A DNA stretch of 64,000 nucleotides from contig JAFFJZ010000009.1 of assembly GCA_018340375.1 (NCBI GenBank), positions 17,996,501 to 18,060,500 of the forward strand, written 5' to 3'. Source of the stretch: Gonatopus flavifemur (lineage: Eukaryota; Arthropoda; Insecta; Hymenoptera; Dryinidae). Both the position numbers and the translations under genes were made by a program. Below are positions 11,648 to 24,251 of the stretch, one piece after another; the stretch's first letter is position 1, and every line of letters begins with the position of its first letter. The notes under the pieces are model-generated. The model was not told the DNA's origin and did no database searches. It saw only the letters and a list, made by a program, of their open reading frames with translations.

Positions 11648-12641
11648 TAAAAGTCGTGATAATATCTTCAAAATTGGGCCATTAGGTTAGGATTTTGAGA
11701 TATTTAAGGACATTTACTCGAAAAATGCATTTTCTGCTACTTTTAAGGTCATATGTACAGGATGCACAAAATTTCCTCGATCTTTCTCTCCAACTACATC
11801 ATTTTATACCACTTTTCCCCTTTAGGATGAGTTATCAAACGGTTACACTGGTTGGCAAGCAAACCTTCCCTCAAACAAAATTATCATAAGTATGAAGATT
11901 TCAACGCCTCGAATCTCCTCTTGGACCCAGAGGAGTGTTTTGATAATACAACAAAATCTATTAATAAATACAAGCCGGCTCAATATATTGTTGGCACACG
12001 GGAAAAAATAATTCACTGTGATAGCTAAAAATTAGCTGTGGTATTAGGTGTGGTGTTTCGTGTATTTGATATTTTTCGCTATGGTAGCTGATTTTTAGCT
12101 ATCAAAATATCAACCACATAATTTTTCCCATGCACATGAAAATAATATCAATACAACAGCTCAAGAGAATTCATTCATATAATTTTGCCCTTACGACAGA
12201 ATTATTTTACTGCGACAACCATTATTATTTTGCTGGAAGGAAGAAATTATTTTGATGAATTTGTTTTGCTTGTTTTATTCATATTATTTTGATATGTTGA
12301 AAAAGTATTGAGTCAGCTCGTATCCATCAATAGGATTTTGTGGTGTCAACCAAGTCGTTCTCTAAATGCGTTGTCAGTTTTTTGTTATCACATCTAGATC
12401 TTGTGAAATTTTCATATACGTTATATAATATTTTATGTATGTTCTGGTAAGTTATGAAATCTGTCCCAACAAATTGAGCATTCACATTATCACCCCTTTG
12501 AGGAATATATTGCTTCCTCGTAGAGCGAAGCTTTGTGATCGTTTCCGAGGACCGAAAATTTTTTTGTCTCCAAACTCAAAATCTCTTAGACCAAAATGTT
12601 CCTCGAGACTCGTCATATTTTTATCACAGTTGTGGACCGAG

Positions 12642-12997
12642 GTCAGGGTGGCCCTTATTTTATAAATGAAAAATTTATTTTCATTTTTCTTTGTCGACAA
12701 GAAAAGTTTTCTGTATTTCCCACTCTTTCATTGTGTTGTACATTATGAGGGAGTGCTACAGTATTTTTGAAAGAATTTCTTGAAGAGATTAAGACGGCCC
12801 TCGTGGCGTTTCAAGTTCAAAACTTAAAGCCCCGTGAGGGCCGTCTTAATCTCTTTAGAAAATTATGTAAAAAATAGCGTATCACTCCCTCATGATGTAA
12901 CACAAAATGAAAGGATGGGACATACAGAAAACTTTTTTGTCTACGACAAAAAATGAAAACACACTTTTTATATATAAAATAAGGGCCACCCTAACCG
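12642..12997. mobile_element. Foldback MITE with AGGGTGGCCCTTATTTTATA ends
   Basis: The outer arms (agggtggcccttattttata near 12646 and tataaaataagggccaccct near 12990) continue inward through gaaaactttt and cactccctcat. A second perfect inverted pair lies at the centre: gagattaagacggccctc at about 12786 and gagggccgtcttaatctc at about 12836. The whole unit folds into a long hairpin. No ORF. Confidence 0.85.
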
Positions 12998-14251
12998 ACG
13001 TGATAGTGGTCCCATATAAGTTTCATCCCAGTGGGTTGGAAAATTTAGGAGAAGAATCTTTAGGAATCCACACTGTTTTCCAATACAAACAAGGAAGCCA
13101 TGTGCCAGTTGGGCAGCGTTTTTTTTTTGGTGGAAAAGTTGCCTTGAACCAGGGTACCCAAAGTATAATGTAGGAACTAAAACACGAGTTCTAGCGCCGC
13201 CTACCACAAGTCTGCGAACTATAGTTCACCTACACAATTATACCTTATATCCTCGTGCTGACTCATACCAATAGCGCTCCTGACTTGTAAGTGAGCCAAA
13301 TTTTCTCGCATCTATATACGTATTTTTTAGAAAATACGTAAAAGAGTAATATTTTTGACTCATAGGCATGATTGATGACAGTAAAAGTAGAATGCAATTA
13401 ACGATATTGGAGGAATAAATATATCTTGTATAAAATAATTGAAATTGCATTGAAAGTGAGCATATGAATACACAGATTTTAATGGTTGAAGTCGTTTTGA
13501 AAAGAATACAAGAAAGTGTATTCATTATTCAACAAAAATTTATTCCGCACAATTTAAGGCATTAAAAATAAATTTTTTTAATTATCTGAGAACATAAAAA
13601 AATCAATTTCCCTTCTCAAACTTGTGTTGTGGAATTTTAGTTCATTACAACAATTCCACATACGGATCTAACGGAATCGTAATTCCAAGTTTTAGAGAAA
13701 TTCAATCATTGAACAAATTTATATGCTTTTCCAAGATTTGAACTTCAAGATACCTTGCCTACCTATGGGGAACCTATTCAACCTAACCTAACGCCCTAAC
13801 CGCATGAGCTGAACCGACCTATAAAATCCGGGTACGATAAAACGTAAATAAGGAACAAGTCTGATGCAAAAAGAAGAGAGGGGGTGCACGACGATGATAG
13901 GTGATGACGTCAGATTCTAAGTCAGGATCGAACTTATAAATATTGGAACCCTGGGATACGAAATTTTTTTTCGTCTGAAAAATAAAGTGTACAATGATGA
14001 AGAATACATGAATAAATTATGGGAATCAATTCATGAATAATTCATCAAATGATTGATTACTTAGCAATGTATCATGAATAAATTGATATGCCACGACTGA
14101 GAAATCAAGGAATACAAATGTATTATGCATAGATTCGGATAAATGCGGAAAAAAATAACAGGGATTTTGTTCTAATTTATTCGTTTCCCTGTTACAAATA
14201 CTCCATAAAATCTCAGTGACGAGTGGGAAAATGTATAGGTTCCAATGGGAT
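12998..14251. other. Non-coding stretch
   Basis: No gene or clear element ends recognised. A motif ttgaaccagggtacccaaag at about 13145 has an inverted relative near 16014-16036, so part of this belongs to a dispersed repeat. Confidence 0.4.
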
Positions 14252-15240
14252 ATTTGTACATAACTTCATTGAAAGATACATGTAGTTATAAATGGAGTGT
14301 AAGAATCTTACCGTTAGAAAAATTATCTCTCAAATTACAAGCACAGGGAATTCCTTTCATTACCATAAATAACGTGCGACATGAGAAATATTCAATTGAT
14401 TTTCATTCTCACAAATTGACTGAATAATTTGTTCATATCTCATTATTCATGAATTCATGTATAGTTCAATTAAGTTATTTTCAAGTAATTTTTGACAATC
14501 CATATCTCTGATAAGTATCTACTGTGCCAATGTTTCATGGTAGGCAGAGTAAAGAAAACTCACTGCGCTCCCAATATAAAAGTCAATTTCTCTATCATCT
14601 CAAGTTTTGTGGATACCTACTTCTTGTTCGCAAAGAATTTATTTCAACAAATGGCTGCTCATTTCACTTCATACAGATTGTGGATTGAAGGGATGGCATC
14701 ACTTGATTTCATTTGATCACTTGAAAAGTCATCAGAGATTTACAAAAGTCATAGCGATAGTACATTCTTTTAGACAATTGGCATGATGGATACTTGACTG
14801 TGATGTGATTCCAAAAAATATTTTTACATAACTTCATTCAAAGATACATGTAGTTATAAATGGAGTGTAGGAATCTTACCGTTAGAAAAATTATCTCTCA
14901 AATTACAACCACAGGGAATTGCTTTTATTACCATGAATTACATGCGATATGAGAAATATTCGGTTGATTCTCATTCTTACAAATTGACTGAATAATTTGT
15001 TCATATCTAATTATTTATAACTACCTGCATAGTTCAATGAAGTTAATTCTAAGTAATTTTTGACAATCTGTCCCTTTTTTGTATCTATCGTGCCAATAGT
15101 TCATAGTAATATCAGAGTGCAGAAAACTTACTGCGCTCCCAATATATAAGTCAATTTCTCTATCGTCTCAAGTTCCGTGGATACCTACTTCTTATTCGCA
15201 GAGCGTTTATTTCAACAAAGTGGCTGGTTATTCCACTCTG
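14252..15240. repeat. Diverged tandem duplication, 568-bp period
   Basis: The block from acataacttcattgaaagat (14258) recurs from acataacttcattcaaagat (14826). Similarity continues through tggagtgtaagaatcttacc, cacaaattgactgaataatt, gcgctcccaatat and gatacctacttctt, up to about 14660 and 15230 respectively. The copies differ by scattered substitutions and indels, so the duplication is old. No frame is preserved between copies, so there is no evidence that it codes. Confidence 0.85.
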
Positions 15241-16467
15241 ATTGGGAAAATACTATCATTGAAAAATCATTCATTCATAGAATACTATCATTGAAAAATC
15301 ATCAGAGGTGTACGAAAGTTGGCCTGATAATAGATTCTTTCATAAAATTCAATAACTTTGTACCTCTGTCATGCTGTGGAAAAGAAAAGAGCTGTTAAAC
15401 ATTGTTTCATTCATGTACTAATATTTTTGAATAATTTTATGTATCTATATAATTTTGTATATATACTATAATTGATCAGTTACTTATAATTATAACTATA
15501 ATAACTACTACAATACTATTATAATTATAATAACTATGTGACTGGTATCCTTTACAGAACACGACGGTAGTGAGTGCTTGATTTCTTGTTTTGGTAACCG
15601 AATTTTTCTTTTAGGAGTAGTTTTGTAAAATTAACTGGAATATTTTTTTCCGTGTAACAGCTGGTATTTATCAACCTGAAAATTGAGAAGAAAATTGAAG
15701 AATGTTGCTATTTCTACGGCGATTTACCTCTGCAGCACTACAAATATCTGCTTCTCCTCACACTTTGGACGTCCTTCTCACTTCCAGCACTATTTGTTGT
15801 TCATATTTGTGTTTAATAATTTTTTCCTTGCCGGAGCTTTAAATACCTTTCATCTGGTTGACGGCACAAGGCAGACAAATCAAATTTCGCGGGAATTTAA
15901 CAAACATGGCGGGATCTCAAAAACACGGATATGGAACTATACATGTGTTAGTGAGAACATCATCGCCATCAGTGACAAAGCGGCGCGTTGGGCGAAACTC
16001 AATCCCCCCTTAGGCTTTGGGTACCCTGCCTTGAACATGTGTACTTGGAAGTTTTTGGGGTCGCTGAGTAAGAATATCATATCAGGAAATTGGAATTTTC
16101 ATTCCCATTCATCCTGGCAGCAACCTCAGGAAATCTTGGAAATATTACAATCTTGAGGATATATTTCACAAATTCGAATAGTCTTAACTCTACAAGAAGA
16201 AATTGTAGATGACCTATCAATAGCTCATTTTGAAGAGTGAAAGTAGTACTAGATGAGACAATTACAAGGAGAGACCAAAAAAATGTTGTGCACTCAGTAC
16301 ATAAATTCAAAAGTGGCCAAAAAACCCATTTTTCGAAGATTCGGCCTCAAATATCTCAAAATTCTGACGTGATGGCCCAATTCTGACTTCAATCTCGAGT
16401 TCTACGATGCGCATTACTTCATAAAATGGTGATTTCACACTGTTAGAAATTTCTGCATGAAGCTGCA
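15241..16467. other. Non-coding stretch with TA-rich simple repeat
   Basis: Contains AT simple sequence at about 15425-15540. The 157-codon open frame at 15683-16156 has no ATG near its start, no recognisable domain and ends inside repeat-like sequence. I do not call it a gene. Confidence 0.4.
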
Positions 16468-16560
16468 ATCACATCCCCAACAGGACACTCCATCACATCT
16501 CCGTGGTCTCCACGTGGAGACTACGGGGATGCAACGGAGTGTCCTGTTAGGGATGTGATG
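16468..16560. mobile_element. Short palindromic MITE (CAGGACACTCC family)
   Basis: A 93-bp inverted repeat: catcacatccccaacaggac at one end, its near copy inverted at the other. The centre is the palindrome ccacgtgg. It is related in layout to the units at 36410 and 53625, which share ccgttgc/tccacgtgg words. Confidence 0.75.
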
Positions 16561-18756
16561 GAAGCAATTTTCACTCACGTGATTGAAAAAGTTCTTGGAA
16601 TTTCAATTACATATGAATGAAAATTCAATCACCAAACTATACTATCGTGGGGGATATATTATAGCAAAAATTGAAAATGCAATCCCATGTGATTGAATTT
16701 TCAATTCAATCACCCAGAATTGGGAATTTCATTCACAAATGTACTTGAAAAATGCATGAAATTCAAAGAAATTTTCAACAGTGATTTAAAGGAGGATTTC
16801 GTTGCCGACCAGTGAAATCGAATGCATTGAGATGCAAAGCAATGAATGCATCTTTATTTCAAGACTGAAAAATTTTTGTCGTTCATAGTTTGCTTAACTT
16901 GAAGATTTTTTCGATTTATTTTAACTGTCAATGGAATCATATTTTTCTTGTATTTTGGTTATACTTATCAGCGAAATAACGCCATCCATATTGGATTCGA
17001 AAATTGACTCGAATCTCATTTTGTAAATTCATCCAAATTACCGAATAAGAAAAACGATTAAATCTTAGATAAAACAAATCTACCCTTACAATGTATGTAC
17101 TATTTTTTATGTATGTATGATATAACATCATTTCGTGCAAATGATTCAATTTTATTTATAATCATGGATCCATGTAGTTATGCATACCTACTTATGTTTT
17201 CGGAGATGTTTTCAATCCCCATATCAATAATGCCAAATTGAAAATCTTTCTGATTGTTACATGTTTTGTTACGTGGAATTTAACTAAAGTAAAATTTATA
17301 AGAATATTATTATGAACTACGTAGTTCAAGAATGGTATTCATCTGAATATCTTCAGTGTTATCAATATTTGATTCTGTTTTGTAGTGATGGCGATTCTAA
17401 TAGAAGGGTTATTTTATAGATAATTTAGTAAGCACCAACAGAGAGATCACGCATTAATGGGTTCATAAGCATATTTTTTAATCAGCATAAGGAGAAATCT
17501 TGATGACTATGATATTATCCTATGGAATGTTCAGAAGATCGTTATTCAATAGTTTCATTTGAGGGTTCTAGGGATAATATCCATATCACGTCTGAATTAT
17601 TCTTGAGCTACTTCAGCCGATTGGAGTTTGATTCGTTCATCGGACCGAAATGAAAATCAAAACTTACAAAACCTGACGAATTATTATTATTATTCAGTTC
17701 TTCGAATTGGCTCCCTGAAACTGGATCATTTGAAGAATGTAATGCAAGATTTCAGATCTCCAACAGCTGAGTATTCTGTCAATCGATCAATAAGTCGCGC
17801 TAATTCGTTTCGATAAACAATTCGGACTTCAGTCACATTCTACTCCAATCTTTCATAGCAAGAGAACCGTGTTATTTAATGAGAGGACTCGAATCGATAT
17901 TTTGAACCCAAATAATTTTGATCGAAAACCATTTATAACATGGAATGAATTAAATGTATGTAACATACAATTAAGAGGTTATATTTCATATGAAACCTTG
18001 ATCAAAATAGCTCAAAAGTTTAGAAAAGTTTTCTTTTTTTCCAATAAATATCCGTTTTGCCTGGAACCCACAATAGTATTCATATGGCGCTTTAAAACTG
18101 CATATTTCAACTCTTAAAACACTCGAATCCAAAGAGATGAAACCAGCTGTAGAACGATTGTAGGTATACAAAGGTCATCATAGATGTTTGATAATAAACT
18201 GAGCAATTCATTGTAAGATTATACGATTGAGGTGTTGATCGATTGAAACGATGAATTGTTGTCTGGTAATTAATTCATCAACTAATCGGTGAATTCCAGT
18301 TTGATTTGTTCTTTTTTATTGGTAGATTACGTTAATCGTTTTTTCGGTCGATTGATGAATTTTCATGAACAAGATATACAAGTGAACAAGAGGTGAGCGA
18401 TCTTGTGAGTCACGCTGATAGTGTTTGAATCTATCATCAATCATCAAAATCAATTCAAATATGGAGTTTTGGAAATTATTTATGGCAGAAGGGTGCACCT
18501 TACCTGAGTAAATTCGAATTTTTCGCGAAACGGTTTGTTACCACAGTATACTTCTTCTGAAATGCGTGAACGATGCTGTCTATAGCTGAAGTGCATCACA
18601 TATCACGTGATGTTTGGTTTCGTATATTTCGTACCCAGTGACCTTCTGATAGTACAAGCAGCGTCCCTTGCGGGCAGTTTGGGAAATAACGAGCGGTGAA
18701 GAATCGTTACGTGCATTTTGTATCAAGTTACACTCCACTGATGGCGCTGTCATGCG
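16561..18756. other. Non-coding stretch
   Basis: No gene recognised. Repeated tgattgaaatttcaatcac words occur at 16575-16745. A possible isolated splice donor (cag/gtaagg on the minus strand at about 18506) follows a short open segment, but no partner exon in a consistent phase could be identified. Confidence 0.4.
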
Positions 18757-19005
18757 GTCACACATAGAGTACCTATAATAAGAGTAGCGCCAATAGACTC
18801 GAGAGTGGTGAGGGAAATGCCGCTACCGACTACCGCCATGTTGGGAGATATGATTGTGTACCATGTGTGATTCGTGTATGTCCGTGATTGATGTGGGTGA
18901 GTCACGCAGACAGTAACACACTACGATACACCGATAGTACTCACACAATCGCATACCCCAATACGGCGCCTGTTGGCGCTACTCTTATTATACGTACTCT
19001 AGTCA
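18757..19005. mobile_element. Inverted-repeat element with GTAGCGCC arms
   Basis: The left arm tataataagagtagcgccaa (about 18773) and its inverted copy ggcgctactcttattatacg (about 18975) are separated by a more GC-rich middle (18790-18960). Element ends and duplication uncertain. Confidence 0.65.
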
Positions 19006-19116
19006 CAAACTTTTTCTCGCGTATATACTGGCACAAACTCTCCAAGTTTTCTGGGTTTTCTGATTGGTCTTTTACTTGGTTGATGAATACGTGTGGCGTT
19101 AGTTCAAAAATGTGCA

Positions 19117-19682
19117 CCCAGACAGGACACAAATGATAGACCCTCATAGTCCCGAAAGTTAATTTGCCCGAAGTTGCAAAGTCTCGAAATTCATATGCCC
19201 GAAAGTGCATTAATCTTAAGGTTTGTTGTCTGAATGATAAACCACATCATTTTCTGTGATTTATAATTTGGAATAATGCACTCTCTGAACAACAAACCTT
19301 TGGATTACTGCACTTTCGGGCATCTGAAATTCGGGATTTTCCACCTTCGGGTAAATGAACTTCCGGGACTGTGAGGGTCTACCGACACAAACATCTCAAA
19401 TGGATTGTGGAATATTAACTCTTCAAGAACTCTCTTAGAATAGAACAAGTTTTTGAAGAGTTCCAAAAAGAACCCCTTTCGTCAGACATTTGCGAGTTCT
19501 GTTGGAATTCTCATAGCGATTTCCACTGATTGCACTCAGTGCGAACTGCCCTATTGTTATGTCTCTTTGACCCGTAATCATAATGAAGGATAGAAACTCT
19601 TCGAGGACTCTTTATATTCTAAGAGTTTTTGAAGAGGTCTTTTTCCGAAATTCATTCTGGATTCTTATGTGCTGTCTGGGCA
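19117..19682. mobile_element. MITE with CCCAGACAG ends, interrupted by a second MITE
   Basis: The end cccagacaggacaca (about 19118) pairs with tgtgctgtctggg (about 19680). The interior has gaactctt/aagagttc inverted words. The same tgtgctRtctggg end is seen at 20467-20668, 35680-35930 and other sites. The Tc1/mariner-type MITE at 19139-19379 is nested inside. Confidence 0.6.
19139..19379. mobile_element. Nested Tc1/mariner-type MITE, 241 bp, TA duplication
   Basis: The ends gaccctcatagtcccgaaag and its inverted copy (cttccgggactgtgagggtc) are flanked by TA at 19137-19138 and 19380-19381. Interior arms repeat cccgaaagtgca and aaggtttgttgt in both orientations, so the unit folds on itself. No ORF. 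Confidence 0.85.
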
Positions 19683-20466
19683 AGAATGTCAATGCCACAA
19701 ACTCTTTTCAGAACATTCAAGTTTCATTCCCTCAGGTTATCGAAATCATCTATGAGAAACACATGTTATGACAATCGCATCTCAGTGTATCATATGGAAA
19801 ACTTATAATCATTATGAATACCTCAAATACATGGATTGATGATCATATGAAAAACTTATAATCATTATGAATACCTCAAATATATCGATTTATGATGAAA
19901 AAGTAATTGATAAATCCATGACTGAGCGTCTTGAAGATTTTTGTTTGATAATCAATCTGCTTCGTTCGTTCTAAGGTGTTCTAAGTTGCCCCAGCCTGCA
20001 CCAAACCAGTCAATTCATTTCATAACTAAAAGAGCCGATCAAGAATATCCGGAGAAAGTTGGAGCAACTTGAAATACCTTCACACGAACGGAACTCATGT
20101 ATAGGAAATGAATCTTGCACAAAACTTTTTTTATCAACTATTCAGATTTGTGCCTTTATAAGAATCTACCAATGGATAAGATGCCCCTTCAATCAGTAAA
20201 TTTTCCGGCAAACAAACCTTTCGTACCATTGAAATACCTACCAAAAATAAAAACAGTTTTTAGAAATATTTTTTGAAATTTTTCCAGAATGTGATAAAAA
20301 ATTCAAGTATAATTCCAGTATTTCCAGTATTTCCAGTATAAAAAAAAAATTCAAGTATAATTCCAGTATCTCCAGTATTTCCAGCATCAGTAGACACCCT
20401 GATAATGTATTAAATCATTATTCACGTTAGACATATTATTTTTCAGGATTCAGCATTAACCCATTA

Positions 20467-20668
20467 ACCCACATAGCACGCTGGTCCCAATGAAGAATTC
20501 TTGATGAATATATTGTGGAATTCTTTGGGAGTCTATGTTATGACAATTCAGAATGAGATTTTTTATAAATCCCTGGTATTCAAATAGAATTCTTATGAAT
20601 TCATTGAGAATTCTTTTGGAACTGACATAATAGGAGTTCATTTGGGACATGCCTGTGCTGTGTGGGAA
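20467..20668. mobile_element. MITE of the ACCCACATAGCAC / GTGCTGTGTGGG family
   Basis: Ends acccacatagcac (20467) and gtgctgtgtgggaa (about 20655-20668) are inverted copies. The interior is rich in gaattctt words. Family members with slightly different ends appear at 19117, 35680, 38830-39095, 45725-45833 and about 63040. Confidence 0.65.
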
Positions 20669-21435
20669 AGCTTATGCCTGAAACAGCATAGATATGGGAA
20701 TGGTAAATGTTGAGAAAAAAGTTCAAAAGTAATTCTTTATAAAAAAAATTGTTTAAGGAATTTATCGAAAAATTGATATTGAATAAAAATCGATACCCTC
20801 ATTCGATTGTACAGAATAAATCACTATAGAAACATACATCACACTTTTAAAACTGTGTAAAAATTTTTTTTCACTCATTTTTTTCACATCATTTTTCTAC
20901 TTCCAATCTTTTTATATTCTAATGTGCTATGTCTAAGATTAACCGTTTTGGTATCCATGCTGGTTTAGCCGTGAGTTACACGGATATAATTTTGTAGCAT
21001 AGATTACTACGTTCATTTGTAATGTTGAACTATACTGACACTATGACTACAATCACTGAATGTTTGTTCATAAACACATTCATCTCTTTTCATATTTACA
21101 TGCATGTCTTTTCACCAATATAAAATTTGAATTCTTCTTGGTTATATTTTCAAATTTACTATGTTCTCTCGTAATTTCAATCATTATCTACAGCAATGTT
21201 CATCGTCATGTCAGTATATGGTCCAAGTTCACAAAAAACAGTAATTTTGAATACTTTCTGATATAATTCATACTACAACATTTCCTTCGTGTATGCAACA
21301 TGCAATTTGTGAGAAAGTATTGATAATTCTTTGATAACAAAATGCATGACATTTATAAAATGTCAGTACAATATGTATATAGTATTTATATACAGTTCAA
21401 TATATAGTATGACAAAAAGCAGATTGAATTCTTCA
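20669..21435. other. Non-coding AT-rich stretch
   Basis: No gene, element ends or strong repeats recognised. Confidence 0.35.
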
Positions 21436-22332
21436 AGCCCTGGCGGAACAAAATTAACGCAGAACTACGAAAAATCGACGCAGGATAAACGCCGATTAAC
21501 GCAGGAACTACTCAACTTAACGCCAAATTTCTACACAGAATGATGCAAAACTACGCCAAATAACGGTAATTGGCACAAAATGAAATATTACGGAAATTCA
21601 AGTTCATAACATGTTCTAAGAATATATCAACGAATTTGAGACACACTTCAAGGCACTTTTTACTGCCAATTGTTTTATCAAATACTACAGGGAATGAAGA
21701 AACAAAACACTGGTCGTTGTAGAAAAAACTCTGCAAATTCGCACATGGCTCCCTCGTTCCTCCAAGAGAACCAAGATCTCCGAACGTTCATAGAACATTC
21801 ACGTATATTCGTTGAGTGTTCCTTGAACGTTAAAATGTCCGTACACTTGTCGAATGTTTGTTGAATGTCCATTGAATGCCAAATCTAAATATACTTATGT
21901 CTCCGAAACTAATCCTGAAATAAATGAATTTTGAGAACCGCAGTATAGTTGTGACAACGTGAAATGTTTCGCTCTCTACAAAATTTCGTAATTTAATGAT
22001 TTATCGTGCACACTCAATTCTTATTCTTCGTTATATTGTTGATTGTTCCATTAGTAGGCATATTGTGTAAATTTCTCCGAACAACTGGGTTTTTGCACGC
22101 GATTTTTAGTGAATCTATTCCTAATACATTGGTTTATTCACTCGTCGTTTCATATTGTTTCCACGAGGTCTATCCTATTTGTTGATACTTATACACATCT
22201 CGTGTACTCACGTATGATAAGACACTCTTCGTGTGTGCGTGTGTGTTTACCTCGGTACAGTGGATCTCATACTTGCCGTTTATTAGAATTCAAAAATTTT
22301 TGTATTATCATATAAATCATATAAACTTCAAA

Positions 22333-23151
22333 ATGCCAAAAAAAGTGTGTAAAGGATGTTCCAGAGTTGTGGATAAACCGGTATCTTGTGCTTCATGCAG
22401 TGTTATATCACATCCTGGTTCGTCGTGTTTAGCGAGAAGTCACCATCCATGGCATAATGGAGTACTGATTGACTGCAAGGTGCCTCTTCCGTCTTCTGAT
22501 ACTTCTGTTGATCTTGCGGAAAAATTTGATGGCGTGTTGGATCAGTCAGGCTTTTTATCGGAAATTCAGAGCATCGTTGATTCTGCTTGTTCGAAACTCA
22601 GCAACCAGCTCAACGCGTTTGGGATCAAATTAAATTCTTTATCCGACACTGTGGCGGAATTATCCACGAGATTATCCACCTTGGAATCGTCTGCCCCTTC
22701 TTCTTCACAAGGTTTCTACAATGAGGAAGATCTGATAGATGAGCTGAATGAACGACATCGAAGAGCATGTAACATTCTACTCTTCAACGTTGAAGAATCT
22801 TCGAGGGATGGGTCTCCTGATCATGTTATAGTTACTGATCTTCTTCAAAAAATCAGACCTGATACTTACGACAATGTGCAGATTCGTCGTATCGGTAAAA
22901 AGAAGGATGCTTCTAAAACTCGTCCGATCTGTGTCACATTTGCATCACGGAACATACCCATTGAGATTCTTCGTAACAAATCGTTGTACAATGGTTCAAT
23001 TAGAATATCGCAAGATCGTACCTTGAAGCAACGGAATCATCTGTCGAACTTACGTGAAGAGTTGAAAAATCTAAATGACCCTTCAAGGACTATTCGCTAT
23101 TTCAATGGGATACCTAGGATAGTTCCTGCTCACCAAAGAAAAAACGCTTAA
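22333..23151 (+). CDS. LINE ORF1 protein (nucleic-acid-binding, zinc-finger/coiled-coil/RRM-like)
   Basis: 272 residues. The ATG at 22333 is preferred to the longer open frame because the zinc-binding start MPKKVCKGCSRVV begins there. Residues about 5-50 hold a C/H-rich PHD-like finger (CxxC, CASC, HPGSSC, H, C). About 95-125 is heptad-like (LSDTVAELSTRLSTLES), probably a coiled coil. About 135-260 resembles the RRM-like/CTD region of LINE ORF1 proteins (RRACNILLFNVEES, VQIRRIGKK, TRPICVTF, LKQRNHLSNLREELK). Such proteins coat LINE RNA and act as chaperones in the RNP. The frame is intact; ORF2 follows almost immediately. Confidence 0.85.
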   Translation: MPKKVCKGCSRVVDKPVSCASCSVISHPGSSCLARSHHPWHNGVLIDCKVPLPSSDTSVDLAEKFDGVLDQSGFLSEIQSIVDSACSKLSNQLNAFGIKLNSLSDTVAELSTRLSTLESSAPSSSQGFYNEEDLIDELNERHRRACNILLFNVEESSRDGSPDHVIVTDLLQKIRPDTYDNVQIRRIGKKKDASKTRPICVTFASRNIPIEILRNKSLYNGSIRISQDRTLKQRNHLSNLREELKNLNDPSRTIRYFNGIPRIVPAHQRKNA

Positions 23152-23159
23152 TCGACCCT

Positions 23160-24251
23160 TTGGTGTATTATCAGAATGTTCGTGGCTTGAGAACTAAACT
23201 TGATCAACTTCATTGCTCTGTTGCTATATCAGATCCATGTTATGATATTATTATCTTATCTGAAACCTGGCTGCGCGAGGATATTCTATCTTCTGAAATT
23301 GGTTTACATGGCTATGCAGTTTATCGTATGGATAGAAACGGACTCACCAGTCAATTTTCACGGGGAGGTGGTGTCTTAATCGCCGTTAAGGATACCCATC
23401 GGAGCTGTGTCGTCTCATCTTCTTATTCAAAAGTTGAACATCTTTACGTCAAAGTTTATTTTGGTTCTTTGTCGTTGTTGTTTGGGGCTGTCTACATTCC
23501 ACCTTCTTCGGATTCTTCAATATACTTGGACCATTGTAGAAGCGTTGGCGAAATCCTTCTCAAGGAGAACTTTAACTCCTTATACTTATACGGGGATTAC
23601 AATTTACCTCATATTTCCTGGAGCAATATTGATTCCAAATTATCTTTCTCAGTGTTACCTGGTTCGACTCTCAATGAAATGACTTCTGCGCAATAAGTTC
23701 TCGAATATTTCAATGAATTGAATTTGTTTCAACTTAATACTTTCAGGAATTCTCATGGTAACATACTTGATCTTATTTTTTCTGATAACGATCGTATTGA
23801 TGTCAATATTGCTCTGGATCCTTTTCTCGCGTGTGACAACTTTCATCCTTCTCTTGTATCTAAGCTCAACCTACGTGATAGTGTTTTACTGGTCCCCAAT
23901 AAAATCATCAAATATAATTTTAATAAGGCGAATTACAGTGCAATTTGTGAATATTTAGGTTCTATCAACTGGGACGATGAATTGCGTAATCTTAATGTTA
24001 TTGAAGCTGTTGATTTTTTGTATCTTCATTTATATAATGCAGTTGATTCATTCGTACCCAACTATGTATCAAGGAATAGTTCTTATTCAAAATGGTTTTC
24101 TTCGGAATTAATTGAACTTATTCGTCAAAAGAAAATTGCTCACAATAGGTACAAAGAGTCAAATTGCTTTGAAGATTACCTAATCTTTAGTCACTTACGA
24201 GCTCAATGTAAAGTTTCGACTCGCCAATGTTACTTGTCTCATCTTCATTAC
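23160..24251 (+). pseudogene. LINE ORF2 5' part: AP-like endonuclease and linker
   Basis: Endonuclease motifs in order: YQNVRGLRTK, LSETWL (catalytic E), GGGVLIAV, VYIPPSS, GDYNLP (catalytic D/N), and CDNFHPSLVS (the usual DH position reads DNFH). An in-frame TAA at 23694-23696 breaks the frame between the GDYN block and the last motif. The same frame then stays open to the BEL insertion point (24251) through an RT-proximal linker (KWFSSELIELIRQKK). No ATG is visible at the 5' edge, so initiation after ORF1 may use readthrough or reinitiation. The enzyme would nick target DNA to prime reverse transcription. Confidence 0.85.
24247..24251 (+). repeat. BEL target-site duplication, left copy (ATTAC)
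   Basis: attac stands immediately before the left LTR and again at 30609-30613 after the right LTR. Five base pairs is the usual BEL/Pao duplication length. Confidence 0.95.

Larger units (their letters stand above)
11148..20401. mobile_element. Probable 9.25-kb hAT-type insertion (CAGGGTGTCTACTG ends, ATAAT duplication)
   Basis: The left end cagggtgtctactg (11148) and right end cagtagacaccctg (20401) are exact inverted copies, and ataat flanks both (11143-11147 and 20402-20406). Next to each end lie repeated ccagtatttccagta words in the same direct orientation (11179-11240 and about 20310-20385), as expected of subterminal repeats of one element. No transposase is present. The interior is occupied by later MITEs and a 568-bp duplication. 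A 5-bp duplication with this kind of TIR fits hAT5-like elements (inference). It could instead be two unrelated ends of a common family. Confidence 0.55.

Noticed and set aside
15683..16156. 157-codon open frame on the plus strand
   Set aside because: No ATG at its beginning, no recognisable domain, and its last third is similar to dispersed repeat sequence (gggtaccctgccttgaac).
18482..18534. Possible minus-strand exon ending cag/gtaagg
   Set aside because: Its phase does not fit the TNP2-type exons and no acceptor or partner could be justified.
18757..19210. Paired open frames near a GC-richer patch that could be a bidirectional promoter
   Set aside because: The patch is bounded by inverted arms with gtagcgcc, and the frames lie on both strands of the repeat; no transcript signals beyond that.
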